Assembly (NCBI GenBank): GCA_025890175.1
Contig: JANPYM010000008.1
Span: 280,925 to 344,924 of the forward strand
DNA length: 64,000 nt
Source: Ciborinia camelliae
Taxonomy: Eukaryota > Ascomycota > Leotiomycetes > Helotiales > Sclerotiniaceae
Direction of reading: 5' to 3'
In this document: positions 23,682 to 34,597 of the stretch, piece by piece
Layout of the letters: each line of letters begins with the position of its first letter
Position numbering within the stretch: the first letter of the stretch is position 1
Made by a program: the position numbers and the translations under genes
The notes under the pieces: generated by a model
Databases searched by the model: none
What the model was told of the DNA's origin: nothing
Seen by the model: the letters and a program-made list of their open reading frames with translations, nothing else

Positions 23682-26535
23682 GGGGAGGGGGAGGGGTAGA
23701 GGTAGGGGTAAGCAGGAGGCAATTAGAGGGAGAGAACGATGGACGTGTATTTGTATCTTTACTTGGAATATGGAACCGAAACTAGAAGTAGAGCTGGAAC
23801 TTTCCTAGATTCAGAGCGTGCGTGCGGGTAGGCGGGCGGGCGAGCATAAATCCTTTAAATTAGGTTGTTGATTTGATTTGATTTGATTATAAGTTTTTAA
23901 GTTTTAAATTTTAAGCTTTAAGTTTTCAGTCTCGGTTTCGGTTTCAGTTCTGTGGCGTTCCGTGTTGTGATCTGGCGTGATCTGGCGTGGCGTGATGATG
24001 AATGAAGATGAAGATGAATGAATTAACATCTTTGGGTGGATATTTGGATTTGGATTTGGATTTGGATTTGGATTTGGATTTGGATTTGGATTTGGATTTG
24101 GATTTGGATTTGGATTTGGATTTGGATTTGGATGGATACTATAGGATAGGATGGGATAGGATAGAATAGGAGGTAAAAGGTCACGGTAGAGAGAGGGGGG
24201 GAGAGACAGAGAGAGGGAGGGAGACGGGGGGGAGGGAAAAATATGAATGAATGTTTTTGGATGAATTATATTATTGATCATGGATGGTTTGGTCTGGTTT
24301 GATCTGGGCGAATGAGTGGGTGGGTGGATAAGGTGAGTTAGTGGGTGACTGGGTGGGTGAGTTCGAAAATATTTATAAATCTGTTCTGTATTATACTCTT
24401 ATTATTGTTATTACTGTTATTGTTTTTTTACACATCTTTAACGGAGGAAGGAAATCGAGCTCAGGCGGGGAAAAGGAAAAGAAAAAGTTTCTCGGACTCT
24501 CGAGAGTCGCATCCCTAATAGGTAAGGTAGATGGTATGTATATTCTTTTCGTTGTACCGTAATGGAAGGCTACGGTACGGAGGACTTGTCATTTGATGGC
24601 CTTGAGCGAGCGAGTGAGTCTTACGGCTTGATATATTGGGATGAGGGAAGTGAGGTGAGAGATGGGGGATGAGGAATGATGGAGTTGCATAATTGAGTTA
24701 TGAGCTCTGGTTAGTTTGTTGGGGAGTTTGGTTTGGTTTGGTTTCATTCTTACCCACCCACCTACCTACCATAACAGAGAGGTCCTAATCCTATCTCTAA
24801 CAGATCTAACATAGCATAGCATAGCATAGCATAACCAGGTCCGAATTCCTTCCCTTTCAAGTTGAAGTTTCTATGGAAACCCGACTTCGATAGTGATATC
24901 ATATCCAAGTCAAAGGACTCGGAGACACGGCATCCAAAGTTTCCTGGCAAGAAGTCGGGTGGTTCGAGTTATGCTCGGGGGGTTTCATATATGGTTGGTC
25001 TGATCTGTCACATCATTGAATCTATGCGCATTCAAGAAGAATCCATCGGACTGAGCTGCAGGCTGTGTGAGATATCTCATTCGTATTCGTCACTCTTGGG
25101 GAAAATAGAAGGATGTTTCGAAGAGGGCATGCATCAATCATTCTTAGGATCGAAGAATCGCATAAAATATTCCATAGTTGCGTTTTTTTGTGGGGGGGGA
25201 TTCGAGGAGGGTGGCTAGCAATCTGGAAGAAAATCTTGGCCTTTGGATCGATGAGTTTCGGTATGTACTAGGAAGGTATGTTATGCTCACTATCCTAAGA
25301 GGGCCTCTCTAATTTTGAATGTAGTTTCGAAGGTATATTGTAGTGGAGCCCTTTACTGTACACATTTGCCCTGATTAAGCGAGACGGAGATTATAGTGTG
25401 TTTTCGTGCCATCGTATGGCGCACATGAAATTTCGATACTCACCCTTTCTCGATGAGCGATAGAAGGCATTTGATCACGCAGTTTGCCTTCGTTCATCAT
25501 CGATTTGCAGAGTAATTAAATGATACTAACAAGAACTAATCAAACTAGCAGTAATAGATTCAGTACAACCCTTGACTTAACATGTTCTCAGTCTGGAAGA
25601 CAGTTCCAAGGAAGAGTGGAGACGTAATCAATATTCCTAGACACGCGAGAAATTACTATTTTTGAGAACTTTTAAAAGATTGTAGAGGCAAGGAAGGTAC
25701 TTGATATGTTGTGGTATTCTGAACAATACGCTGAATCATATCTAGATATACCTATCTATGAGATAGATCATCGCACCCAAAGACCTCGAAGACGTGTGTG
25801 GCTCGGAAGTAAATCTTATAACCGTGGAAAGATTGGCCAAAAAGGAACAAGTCGCCGAAACTGATATATAGCCTCGATGTTGTTACACCAAGCCAGAATA
25901 TACGAGATGGTTTATGAGTAAAGTGCAAAAGGCAGATGGGCTCAAAACTACGGGATATGCTATGCGATTAAGAAAACAGCCCTTGAAAAAAGGACTCCTC
26001 GGTAGATTTGAACAGAACCTAACTTATAACTATAACTCGGTTTATAACCACAGTGGAAAATCAAGGAAGAGGCCGATTGGCGGATGGTGACAAAAGTAAA
26101 TACGGTGAGATGTCTTGTGTATCTTGGTCAAGATGTTGAGATGCAAGATATTCAGTCAGTGAGGTTAGAAAGGACAAAGTAATCAACTTGGCTATCCTCG
26201 CTTAGTAAGTTTCGTTTCTTTCCTATGGTTTTCCTTGCGTAACCTATTGTTTACAAATGCCTTTTATTTTTAATGCAATGCCTGCAGCACATAATTTCTT
26301 TTGGGGGTGCTGGAATGACGAAGGAGCAGATACGAAGCGGTGGAATCATGGTTCTTCGAGGCGCAAAATCTGTGCTACAAAGGGAATCGGTCGAGGAATG
26401 CCGGATATATATACAAGGGCGTGATGTGTCTTGATCAGGGAAACTTGGAGGGGGCAATGCAATGAAATACACCAAGTGTGGATAAAAACAATCAATTGTA
26501 TCTACATAACCATATATTCCAGATAAAAAGGTTTC
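23682..26535. other. 2.85-kb intergenic region
   Basis: No supported gene. It contains a (TTTGGA)15 array, GA-rich DNA near 24190-24240 and an AGCATAGCAT tract near 24812-24832. The right half, upstream to the permease 3' end, is ordinary AT-rich DNA. Open frames of 60-120 codons have no recognisable features. Confidence 0.55.
24043..24132 (+). repeat. (TTTGGA)15 hexanucleotide array
   Basis: Ninety bases, 15 perfect TTTGGA units, intergenic, downstream of the golgin gene. Confidence 0.96.
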
Positions 26536-28302
26536 TCAAACCTCTTTGACTGGTCCTTTGAAGTAGTGTCTAACTCGCAGAACATACCACATCACACTAA
26601 AGATTATAACAGAGCCAAAGACAAGAATGCTCCAGTTCGCTGTTTCAGGAGTTGTAGGGGTAATCTGCGGCCAGAATGACCAAAATAAGAGAAATATGCT
26701 GTAGATACAGGCAACTATATTGTTCAAAGTTCCGAATGGCTCCTTTATTCTCCATGGGCCCCACCTGAGATTGCCGGAATCGAGAACCTCGACACTGATA
26801 AGGTGGCTCTGAATCGAGCCTGTGGTGCGATGCCAAAGTAATAAGCCACACACGAGAAGATAAGAAGAGAACAATGCGGATATAGCTAAAGAGAGCAAGG
26901 CGCTCAGTGCCACGCTAGATCCTAGAGCAATAAGCGAGAGTAGCATTGTTACACCTAAAGTCACACATATGGCAACTACAGGTAGCGAGTTTTTGGACAA
27001 CTGAGTACGCAACAACAATTAATTAATATGATCTAGCTACTATACTTCATCTCGAGGGAACAGCAAAGAGGGGGGAGATAAAGTAGGGATCGCTGAGTAC
27101 TTACTTTAACCAGATATCTATCGAAGGGAAGACCCCTATCTCGGGAAAATGACCACAACATGCGGGATGCAGAAGCGTAGACCCCAACACTGCTCGCAAT
27201 CGCCAGAACCAGGACGATACCGGCCATAAGGCAAGCTCCAGTAGTCGACTTGACCGAGGAATAGAAAATTTGGAGGAATGGGTAGAACATTGTTGCCTGA
27301 GCTTCAAATGCAGCCGTCACGTCACTGAGACAGAACATCAAGGCAATTCCCATGGCAAATGCAAGGATCCCATTGATAACGACCGTGTATACCAGTGCCT
27401 GTGGTACCACTGTGGCAGCAGATTTGATTTCCTCGGACATATGGACGGCACAGTCGGCCCCCAAGAGAGATCCAGCAATTGTGGGAATACCAACAAAGAA
27501 CGATAGCGTCTCAGATGACCATCCACCTTCGTTTAAGAATTCAGTAAATACTACTCTCGCTTCATTATGGGGTGCGAAGTAAACCAGGGGAATCAGGACG
27601 CCGAAGAAACCGGCCAGATGAAGGATGAGGATGAGGCCTTCGAATTTTGCCAATATGCGACTTGTGGTTGAGTTCATACCCACTGAAAACAGCATCACAG
27701 CCCAAATGATCAGAACGGTCTGCCACGGGAGAGGCACATATGTCGGATTTGCCAACACAACGATGCCCTGAAGCATGGTAGCAATGATGTAACCAACCGA
27801 TACAGCAAGGGCTTGCCACGCCAAAACAGTGAGCCAGGCGGTAATGTAGGCCAAGAAGTTATTGCATGATGCTGGAGCCATCATGGCCACCCAGTGATCT
27901 TAAGACAGTCAGTAGTGAGGAATGACAAAAGGTAAAAGAAATATATATCATACACTGTCCGCCGGCTGTCGGGGCCATGGAAGCTAACTCCCCTAAAGTG
28001 GAGTAGACAGATATGGTGCCAACCCAGTTGACCAAGAAGCCCCATACCACACCTGCTGGGCCGCCATTGGAGAGCCCTGCAATAGATGTCACCAATATAC
28101 CTTCCCAGGACAGCAGAGCTGAGCAGGAAAGTCCAAGCATAGACAAGAATCCAAACCCTCGATTGAGGAGAGGACGCTTGCCCAAGCGTCGTAGCTGCGC
28201 ATCGTCGTTTTGATTGATGTCGCTCGACTTTTGACCGGCATTTTGAAGGCCGCCAGTGTGGCTGATTTGATCAAGGCTGAACTCGACTTCTTCTTGGGCC
28301 AT
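26536..28302 (-). CDS. APC-superfamily amino acid / GABA / choline-type permease
   Basis: Plasma-membrane transporter of the amino acid-polyamine-organocation superfamily. Three exons: 28302-27954, 27898-27105 and 27000-26536 (introns 55 and 104 bp), total 535 aa with about 12 hydrophobic segments. Recognisable parts are LLNRGFGFLSMLGLSCSALL (TM1), LGELASMAPTAGGQYHWVAM (spanning intron 1) and ASASRMLWSFSRDRGLPFDR, a classic fungal GABA-permease-like motif before intron 2. The start at 28302 (MAQEEVEFSLDQ) is preferred over an in-frame upstream ATG at 28428 because it gives a normal cytosolic N-terminus. The substrate cannot be read from the sequence. It lies at the left edge of the accessory block and diverges from the 7TM gene. 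Confidence 0.88.
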
Positions 28303-29152
28303 TGTGACTTGCTCTCGAAAGATGTGACTAACAGGAGATCTTGATAGTAATCGACACTCGTGAAGTGTTCGAGGAAAACAAATGTTAACGGTGGCTAAGA
28401 GGAAAATTCGCACAAAAGTCTGTGCCACGGATTCGCGTTCAAGGGAAGAGAAGTAATGGATTAGTAGATCAAAGATGTCGCTCGGGTGATTTTATTGCTC
28501 AGATCTTATCTGTGGTGCAACGGTGTAACGCGAGTCTTCGTATTTTGATTAAGGAGATCAAGTTCTATGTCCGTTGCTTGAAGCCATCAGAGCAGCCATA
28601 ACATGTAATCCTAAGCGAGGCTGTCCACTTGCCGGGGTCGATTTTAAGCCAACATGGTTATGTTAGTTACACTGCAGTACTACAAATGTTAGAATAGTGA
28701 ATCATGATTACAAATATACTCTGATTAATACTAGCACTCCTAGGAATAGCCGCAATATACAACCTGAACCCTTTCAAACTACACCATGCAGTGATAGGGT
28801 AAAATATTTCAAAAAGGTTCTATTTGGGGGAATATCCTCTGATTACATTACATCCTTTCTAGCTGTATCCAATGAAATAATGTCCATCTAGCTATTTGCA
28901 ACCCCTACGGGCTTCCAAAGATATCGGCACATCACGGTCCGTCCTCTTGGAAACCTTTGATTGAGCCGGACGGGGAAATTCCTGATGACAACCTTTGAAG
29001 TGTGGTTATATAATCATGGTGTGTGTGCTGCATAGCTTATACATATCAGTCGAAGACCCTGGCCTATATTACTCCGCCCATAGAGGATGTGTAAAACCTA
29101 AGCCGTGTCTGTTTCTCTGTCTACTCAAGCTTTCAAGACAAACTATAGCATC
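28303..29152. promoter_or_regulatory. Divergent region between the permease and the 7TM gene
   Basis: 850 bp of AT-rich non-coding DNA; no gene supported. Confidence 0.45.
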
Positions 29153-30478
29153 ATGCTTTATGATATACTCGAGCCTCGATTATCATCTGATCAAGCTACC
29201 CCATCGATGGGTATTGTTGTGACGGAGTCAAATTTGAATCCCATTATCCAAGTTGTCACTTGGATTTTCCTTGGAATGACCTCACTTATGCTCTTGTTTC
29301 GCTTCATCACACGCTGCTTCCTTAAGTCGGGTCATCGTTTGGGTTGGGAAGAGGCCCTCATCACGACTGCATATGTATGTACCAGCGGATCAAATCGACA
29401 AATATATATTGACGTCCAGACAGCTCGTGGGCGTAGGCGAGTCTGTTACGTTTCTTCTCCCCAGCGGTAATATATTCGGGAAAGAAATCAGCGATATATC
29501 CGAGCATGAGATGATTGTAGGCCAAAAGGTGAGTAAGTTCCGATGAAGTAATCTTACTTCCAATCTGATACATTCAATCAGGCCCAATTCAGTGGGGATT
29601 TGTTGTATATAATCTCACTTGCGCTGGCCAAATCATCTGTATGCTTGAGCTTCATAGCTTTATCACCAGATGCAACACATCATCGTGTCACATTTACCAT
29701 ATTTATTGCTATCTTGATTTGGATGTTGATTTCACTGTTTGGTAAGGGATTCCAATGCGGTGTCCATGGACCGTGGGACATAGATCCAGTTCAGTGTAGC
29801 AATCGGGTGAGATATTCAAAATCTGAAAATGTTGTCAGAAATATTAATTGAATCTGTGCAGCTAGCCTTCGCAAGATTCGTTGCCATCACCAACATCATT
29901 ACAGATGCTGCTTTGATAGCCCTTCCAGTGGCCATCATCTATCCGCTCAAGATGGCATTCAAGACGCGTGCTATCGTGATCTCTTTCTATCTGTGTAGGC
30001 TTTTGTAAGTTGTCCATTCCAAGTGTTGTTCAACCAATTCTAATTACCTTGAAGGGTCATAGCGGCAACCATTTGTCAACTCATCTATATGCCACTCTTA
30101 TTTGGGGAAAATTTCACCCTCCGAGCCTTTCCGTACTATATATGCACCCAAGTTGTCCTTTGTACAAGCATATCCGCTGCCTGCGTGGCATATTTCTGGC
30201 CTTTCTTCCGCTCGTTGCGGACTGGCTTGATGTCTGGAGACAATAGGGTATTTCGGTCCGAGTATTCTTTGTCGACACTCACAAGAGGAAACAGAAAAAT
30301 ATTGCCGTCAAGTTCGGCAACAAATAGCACTAGATATAGGGATCCGGCAAGTTATATAAAGATCACTACCGACCACACCGTTAGCCCAGGTTCTCGAAGC
30401 CAAGATCAGGATGAAGCATACAAGGGAAAGTCTTATATCGAGAATTGGGAAAAGCCGCAGACAAGCTTTAGAAGCTAA
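29153..30478 (+). CDS. Fungal rhodopsin-domain (SAT4-like) seven-transmembrane protein
   Basis: Integral membrane protein of the large, mostly uncharacterised fungal family with a rhodopsin-like 7TM domain, related to Pth11-like and SAT4 proteins. Five exons: 29153-29374, 29424-29528, 29582-29806, 29862-30004 and 30055-30478, total 372 aa. Typical landmarks are LGWEEALITTAY at the end of exon 1, AQFSGDLLYIISLALAKSSV, the Cys-containing loop GPWDIDPVQCSNR, and ITNIITDAALIALPVAIIYP. A hydrophilic Ser-rich tail of about 100 residues ends the protein. The four introns are 49-55 bp. Members of this family occur in many secondary-metabolite loci, but ligand and role are unknown. Its neighbour is the peptide precursor gene 0.66 kb downstream, on the opposite strand. 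Confidence 0.87.
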
Positions 30479-31139
30479 GTCTTCATAACCTAGAACGATT
30501 GGTTCATAGTGCAAGAGATATCTGTAACATCATCGTCAATGAGAAAAGTATTGGCTCCATATTATACTTCGAGATTTAAAGTCGATAGCACATGAGGCCT
30601 TACAAATTGTGTAGATAGCTATATATCTATTGATAATCCTGTAGTACAATACCTGCATTCACAACATGACAGAGGGTGACTTTTGTTTTGTATGAGATAA
30701 AGACAGTTCCTCCGAGTCGATCCTAAGTATACACCCTGAACTTGATGTTGATACAGGTATGAATGTAAACAACTAAATGTCATACAATGGAAACCAAAGC
30801 ATTTGCCAGTACGAATCGTCTTCTAGCATGAACTTTAGTAGGAAGATAACACAGCAACCACCTCGATGAATAGGAAAAGGGGCTGTAGATAGACGATAGG
30901 GTATGTAAATCATCATTCATATTGTGAATCACGATGCAATTATTTGAGAGGTATGAGATTTAAATCTTTATTGATTTCAAAAGTTTATCCTAGCAAATGA
31001 AGTTGCATCCAAATTTCCTCCCCGATGGCGAACTCCATTTCTGGCTATATATGCCTTGCACGTCATGAGAGGTGATCTATATGATTGTTAGAAGCATGTC
31101 TTTTTCCAAAGCAATTCCTAGTGATCACATACAGCTTGC
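30479..31139. other. Intergenic between the convergent 7TM and precursor genes
   Basis: 660 bp of AT-rich DNA, probably 3' UTRs; nothing else is seen. Confidence 0.5.
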
Positions 31140-31417
31140 TTATTGAGCTGATTCATCTTCGACGGGGGCATCCAAGACGACGATGGCACCGGAATCTCGC
31201 TTTTCAATCTCATTGACGACGGGGGCATCCACGACGACGATAGCGCCAGAGTCTCGCCTTTTTTCCCCAAAGGCATCCACAATATCTCGTTTAGCTGCAG
31301 GTGGTTAGCATTTACAGTGTATCACTGCCTTGTCTGTAGGAGGTGGGTACCAGAGATAACAGGAGAGGCAAAGGTAGCAGATGCCAACAATACAACAACG
31401 GCTAATTTAGATAGCAT
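31140..31417 (-). CDS. Secreted repeat peptide precursor with Kex2 sites (candidate dikaritin/KEP-type RiPP precursor)
   Basis: Small gene, easily missed because it is spliced. Exon 1 is 31417-31351, exon 2 is 31294-31140, and the 56-bp intron 31295-31350 has a GTACCC donor and CTGCAG acceptor; the product is 73 aa. Residues 1-17 (MLSKLAVVVLLASATFA) form a good signal peptide. The rest is split by dibasic Kex2-type sites: AKR, DIVDAFGE, KRR, then DSGAIVVVDAPVVNEIE, KR, then DSGAIVVLDAPV with an acidic tail. The two DSGAIVV units are near-identical at both DNA and protein level (19-residue period). Signal peptide, KR sites and repeated core are the standard layout of ustiloxin/phomopsin-type precursors and of Kex2-processed repeat proteins in general. 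A UstYa-like gene is divergent 1.06 kb away. The core has no Tyr, Phe or Trp. The class is an inference; the peptide could also be a non-cyclised secreted peptide. Confidence 0.8.
31161..31274 (-). repeat. Two 57-bp direct repeats encoding the precursor core
   Basis: The motif gacgggggcatcca recurs at 31161 and 31218, a 57-bp period equal to 19 codons. The two copies differ at scattered, mostly silent positions over the core-coding part. Confidence 0.88.
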
Positions 31418-32480
31418 TGTTTCGAAAAAGTTGTTTTCGTCGGGCAAAAAAGGTAAGTTATCTGGTAACAAATGGTGCCTTCCAGGAAGATTGAGTAAAC
31501 GCGAAGCTTCCCTTGTGTGTGCAGAAAGAAAAGAGTGGAGTCAGATCATCTTTATGGCAAAGATACCTCATGTGGTCTGATATATCCACCACCAAGAAAA
31601 CAGCTAGACATATTGCACCACATATGTAGACTGCATTCTCCCTGTCGCTGATCTTTCACCTAAATTCTAGCCCTTCATCATGCCTAAATTTCCCCACGCC
31701 GCACAATTCAATATGTTGATCCATACACGCCATCCGAACGCTCCTGCCTGGCTGCAGACTTATCTTGGTACTTCTTTAAGTTTCCATGAAGATCAACAGA
31801 ACAAGCTGATTAGAAGGTCACAAAGGTCAATCAGGACACCCATATCTTCGGCGTCCACATCTAAGAATTCATCTTACAAAGCCATCATTACTAAGTTCGA
31901 AATAGCCAATTGCTGCCTTCGTTCTTGAATTTGCCTCCACCAAACGGTTGGCTGGCCCAACTCGGTCAAGACGGGAATTCTGTTTTGAACTCGATTTAAC
32001 TCGGTTTCACAACAGCCTGCATTATGATTAATTACCTCTTATTCCGTTTTTTTGGGAGATATCAAAAATTCGACTCGGATTGGAACTCACCGAGTCTTAG
32101 ACAGTACTGTGTCACACCCTTACTTCTATATTCAAAGTACGGTGATGTAATATATACAATTGTGATACGATGAGACTTGGGTGTAAGTGGATCGAGAAAG
32201 GCGTGTAGCGGAGGGTTTCTGGGGGAGAGACGTATGCTGAAGGGCTTTTGGGGAGATATTAGGAGTAAAAGTTGAAATTAACAGGCAATATATCACCAGA
32301 ATTATAATTTTTGGCCTGCATATTTTGTATGAGTGGGTTAGCAACAATCGTAAGAAATTTATGTCAGTAAGCCGGGTGGAAAGAATTCGCAGTTAATTAC
32401 CGATTTGTTAACATAATGAACTTTCAAATATCAGTCCCATCAAGTTTTATGATATTCTCACCAGCAAAATTTCTAAAAAC
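31418..32480. promoter_or_regulatory. Shared divergent region of the precursor and UstYa-like genes
   Basis: 1.06 kb, AT-rich. The segment 31955-32100 contains several ACTCGG/ACTCG words (31959, 31988, 31998, 32071) and a CGAGTC inverse, which might be a degraded mobile-element remnant or factor sites. An 82-codon plus-strand frame (31681-31928) has no recognisable features and is not called. Confidence 0.45.
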
Positions 32481-33435
32481 ATGGGAACCTTTTCAGAGAC
32501 TTACAAGAGACCATTGCTGGACCAGCGCAGCGAAGCCCACGATGATGGCCTCTATGAAAGCTATAAGCAATACCATCGGCGTCCCCTTTCAGAAATGGTT
32601 AAGAATGTTTTCCAGACAGTGGCATTCTTGCTGTTGCTTTACATTGCAACCCTTCTTACCGTCGATGTAGCTTCCAAGTGGACCCAGTCAGTCAACAACG
32701 AAGCAGTGAAGGAACACTTCAGTATGTCTACACCTACATCGATCAAATACTATACTTATACATTTAGCACTCCCACAGGAAGCCCTCAAGTTCGAGCAAC
32801 GACCTGAATGGCTACCGATACAGCCCCCGTGGAATCAACCACCATCCGACGAAGTGGACTCAGCATGGGATGAATTACTAGTCTGTGAGTTTATTTATCC
32901 AGAATTCTCATATCCTATCCCTAGTTACTAAGTGCCACAAGCTCTCAATATCCGAGTTACAAGCGAAGAGCTCAGTCTCCTGAGCGAGAATAAGACCAAT
33001 CTGGTCCGAGTTACTGGAGGCGATCATGGCAAGAACTATGTTGGTGTTATTGGGGTATACCACCACATCCATTGCCTCAACAACATCCGTCGACTGTTAA
33101 GTTGGGACTACTACGGGCCAAGAATTGCACATCAAAAGCATAAGGAAGGGTTTTCCAAAGAGCATGCTCGTAACGTACCCTTTATCAGAGATACGTCCAG
33201 TCCAAACTAATCGTTTCAAGATCATTGTCTCGATACAATTCGCCAGGCGCTTATGTGCCACGCCAATACTGCCTTGTATACATCGGAGTGGGATGCTAGG
33301 ACTCATATGCCCAGCAGAAACCTGAAGTCGGGAGCTGTAACGACTTGTGTACAATGGGATAGCTTGGACACATGGACGCGTCAGCGAGTACTGATACCAG
33401 GCCACTATAAGTATATAGCAAACACTGTCGAGTAA
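32481..33435 (+). CDS. UstYa-like oxidase (DUF3328 family)
   Basis: Member of the fungal UstYa/DUF3328 family. Characterised members oxidise RiPP or NRP peptides, for example the macrocyclisation of ustiloxin, phomopsin and asperipin. Four exons: 32481-32721, 32768-32884, 32933-33169 and 33221-33435 (introns 46, 48 and 51 bp), total 269 aa. A cytosolic N-terminus of about 44 residues is followed by one transmembrane helix (about 45-63, FLLLLYIATLLTVDV). The luminal domain has WLPIQPPWNQPPSDEVDSAW, LNIRVTSEEL, and both family HxxHC motifs: residues 163-167 (HHIHC) and 197-201 (HAHHC, created by the third intron join). TTCVQWDSLDTW near the C-terminus matches the usual C-W-D/N ending. One NKT glycosylation sequon is present. 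The function on the adjacent precursor is inferred from proximity. Confidence 0.88.
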
Positions 33436-34597
33436 CCCAGTTACCATCTCAGCTAGAATAACAATGCATTCTCTTCATACACTTGACGGTTCTCTACATT
33501 TATACAATAGTAGGGCATCTGAAGTTTGAGTGTGTTGCCTTCGACCCCCATGAAAAATTGTCATCTCCTTTCCCCCGTAACCACAGTTTTTTGATTGTGC
33601 TAAAGTCTTTGGTGTGTAGGTACTTCTTTAGAATAGGTAGTATACGGCCGTATTCACTCAGATACTTACGGATAGAAAAGAAGATCAACTAAAATATTAT
33701 AGATTGATTATACAGCGTGAATAGAACAAATTTAGCAGTCCAACCGTTGGGTCCAGAATTGTCGTACAAATAGCCTTCAAATTTTGGAGAGAATGATCTA
33801 CCACACCGAGTAGTCAACATGCCTGGGCCTGCATTCGAGAAGCCAAGAAGTACAGTAATATAGATAATGCGCCAAGTTTTGAAGGGTAATACTTGTGATT
33901 GGTCATTAGGCATATCCAACCACACTCCCCGACCAATCGAATCAAGCCAACCCCCGCAGTGGTTGTCGAATCTCCTGATTTGCAATCCCTGTAGAGTGGT
34001 ACTGCAAATGAAGACTGCCGTCTGCATATAAGAACATCCATAATAGTCCACGGGTGTATCCATATGCAAGTCTACAACCTTCTTCTAAAGGCAGCAGTGG
34101 CGGCGGCGGTGGCTATTAGGTATTCACTTACATTTCAACCTCGTAATCTTGAACGTTTCGCGCATGCATGCTGTAGCCTTGTAGTAGTAGTAGTCACAAG
34201 CAACAATTCAACTCCAACTTCTTGACTTTTATCTTGCTTACTTTCCTCCACACACCTTTTGAGTTTGGACCTTGCCATTACTTTTCGGCACGGGCGATTG
34301 GAAAGATATTCATACACCTCTACAACTAGTGGCGAACCTAGTTCATTGGTATGCCGTATTCTACTTGCCCGATTCTATTCATACGGCTTATTTACCTTTA
34401 TATACCTAGGTAGGTTTAGGTTTCACAACCGCAAAGGATCAATCTCTATCATACTCGGTATTCCCAAAAACCCTTCGTATTTCATTCCGACATTTCACAC
34501 TACACTCCAACAGTGAGTAGTTAATCTCACCACATCCCACCGCCACATAAAATTCGAATAAGTTCATTTCTTCATAGCACTTTGCCCACTCTTAACA
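33436..34597. other. Intergenic between the UstYa-like and peptidase genes
   Basis: 1.16 kb. A 126-codon minus-strand frame (33689-34069) has no recognisable domain; it could be a gene relic or chance. A short GGCGGCGGCGG tract lies near 34095-34110. The 3' end is the promoter and 5' leader of the peptidase gene. Confidence 0.45.

Noticed and set aside
24862..25218. 118-codon plus-strand frame
   Set aside because: No domain; ends in a G-run artefact-like stretch; probably chance.
31317..31580. 87-codon plus-strand frame overlapping the peptide precursor
   Set aside because: The minus-strand spliced gene with signal peptide, KR sites and repeats explains the region far better.
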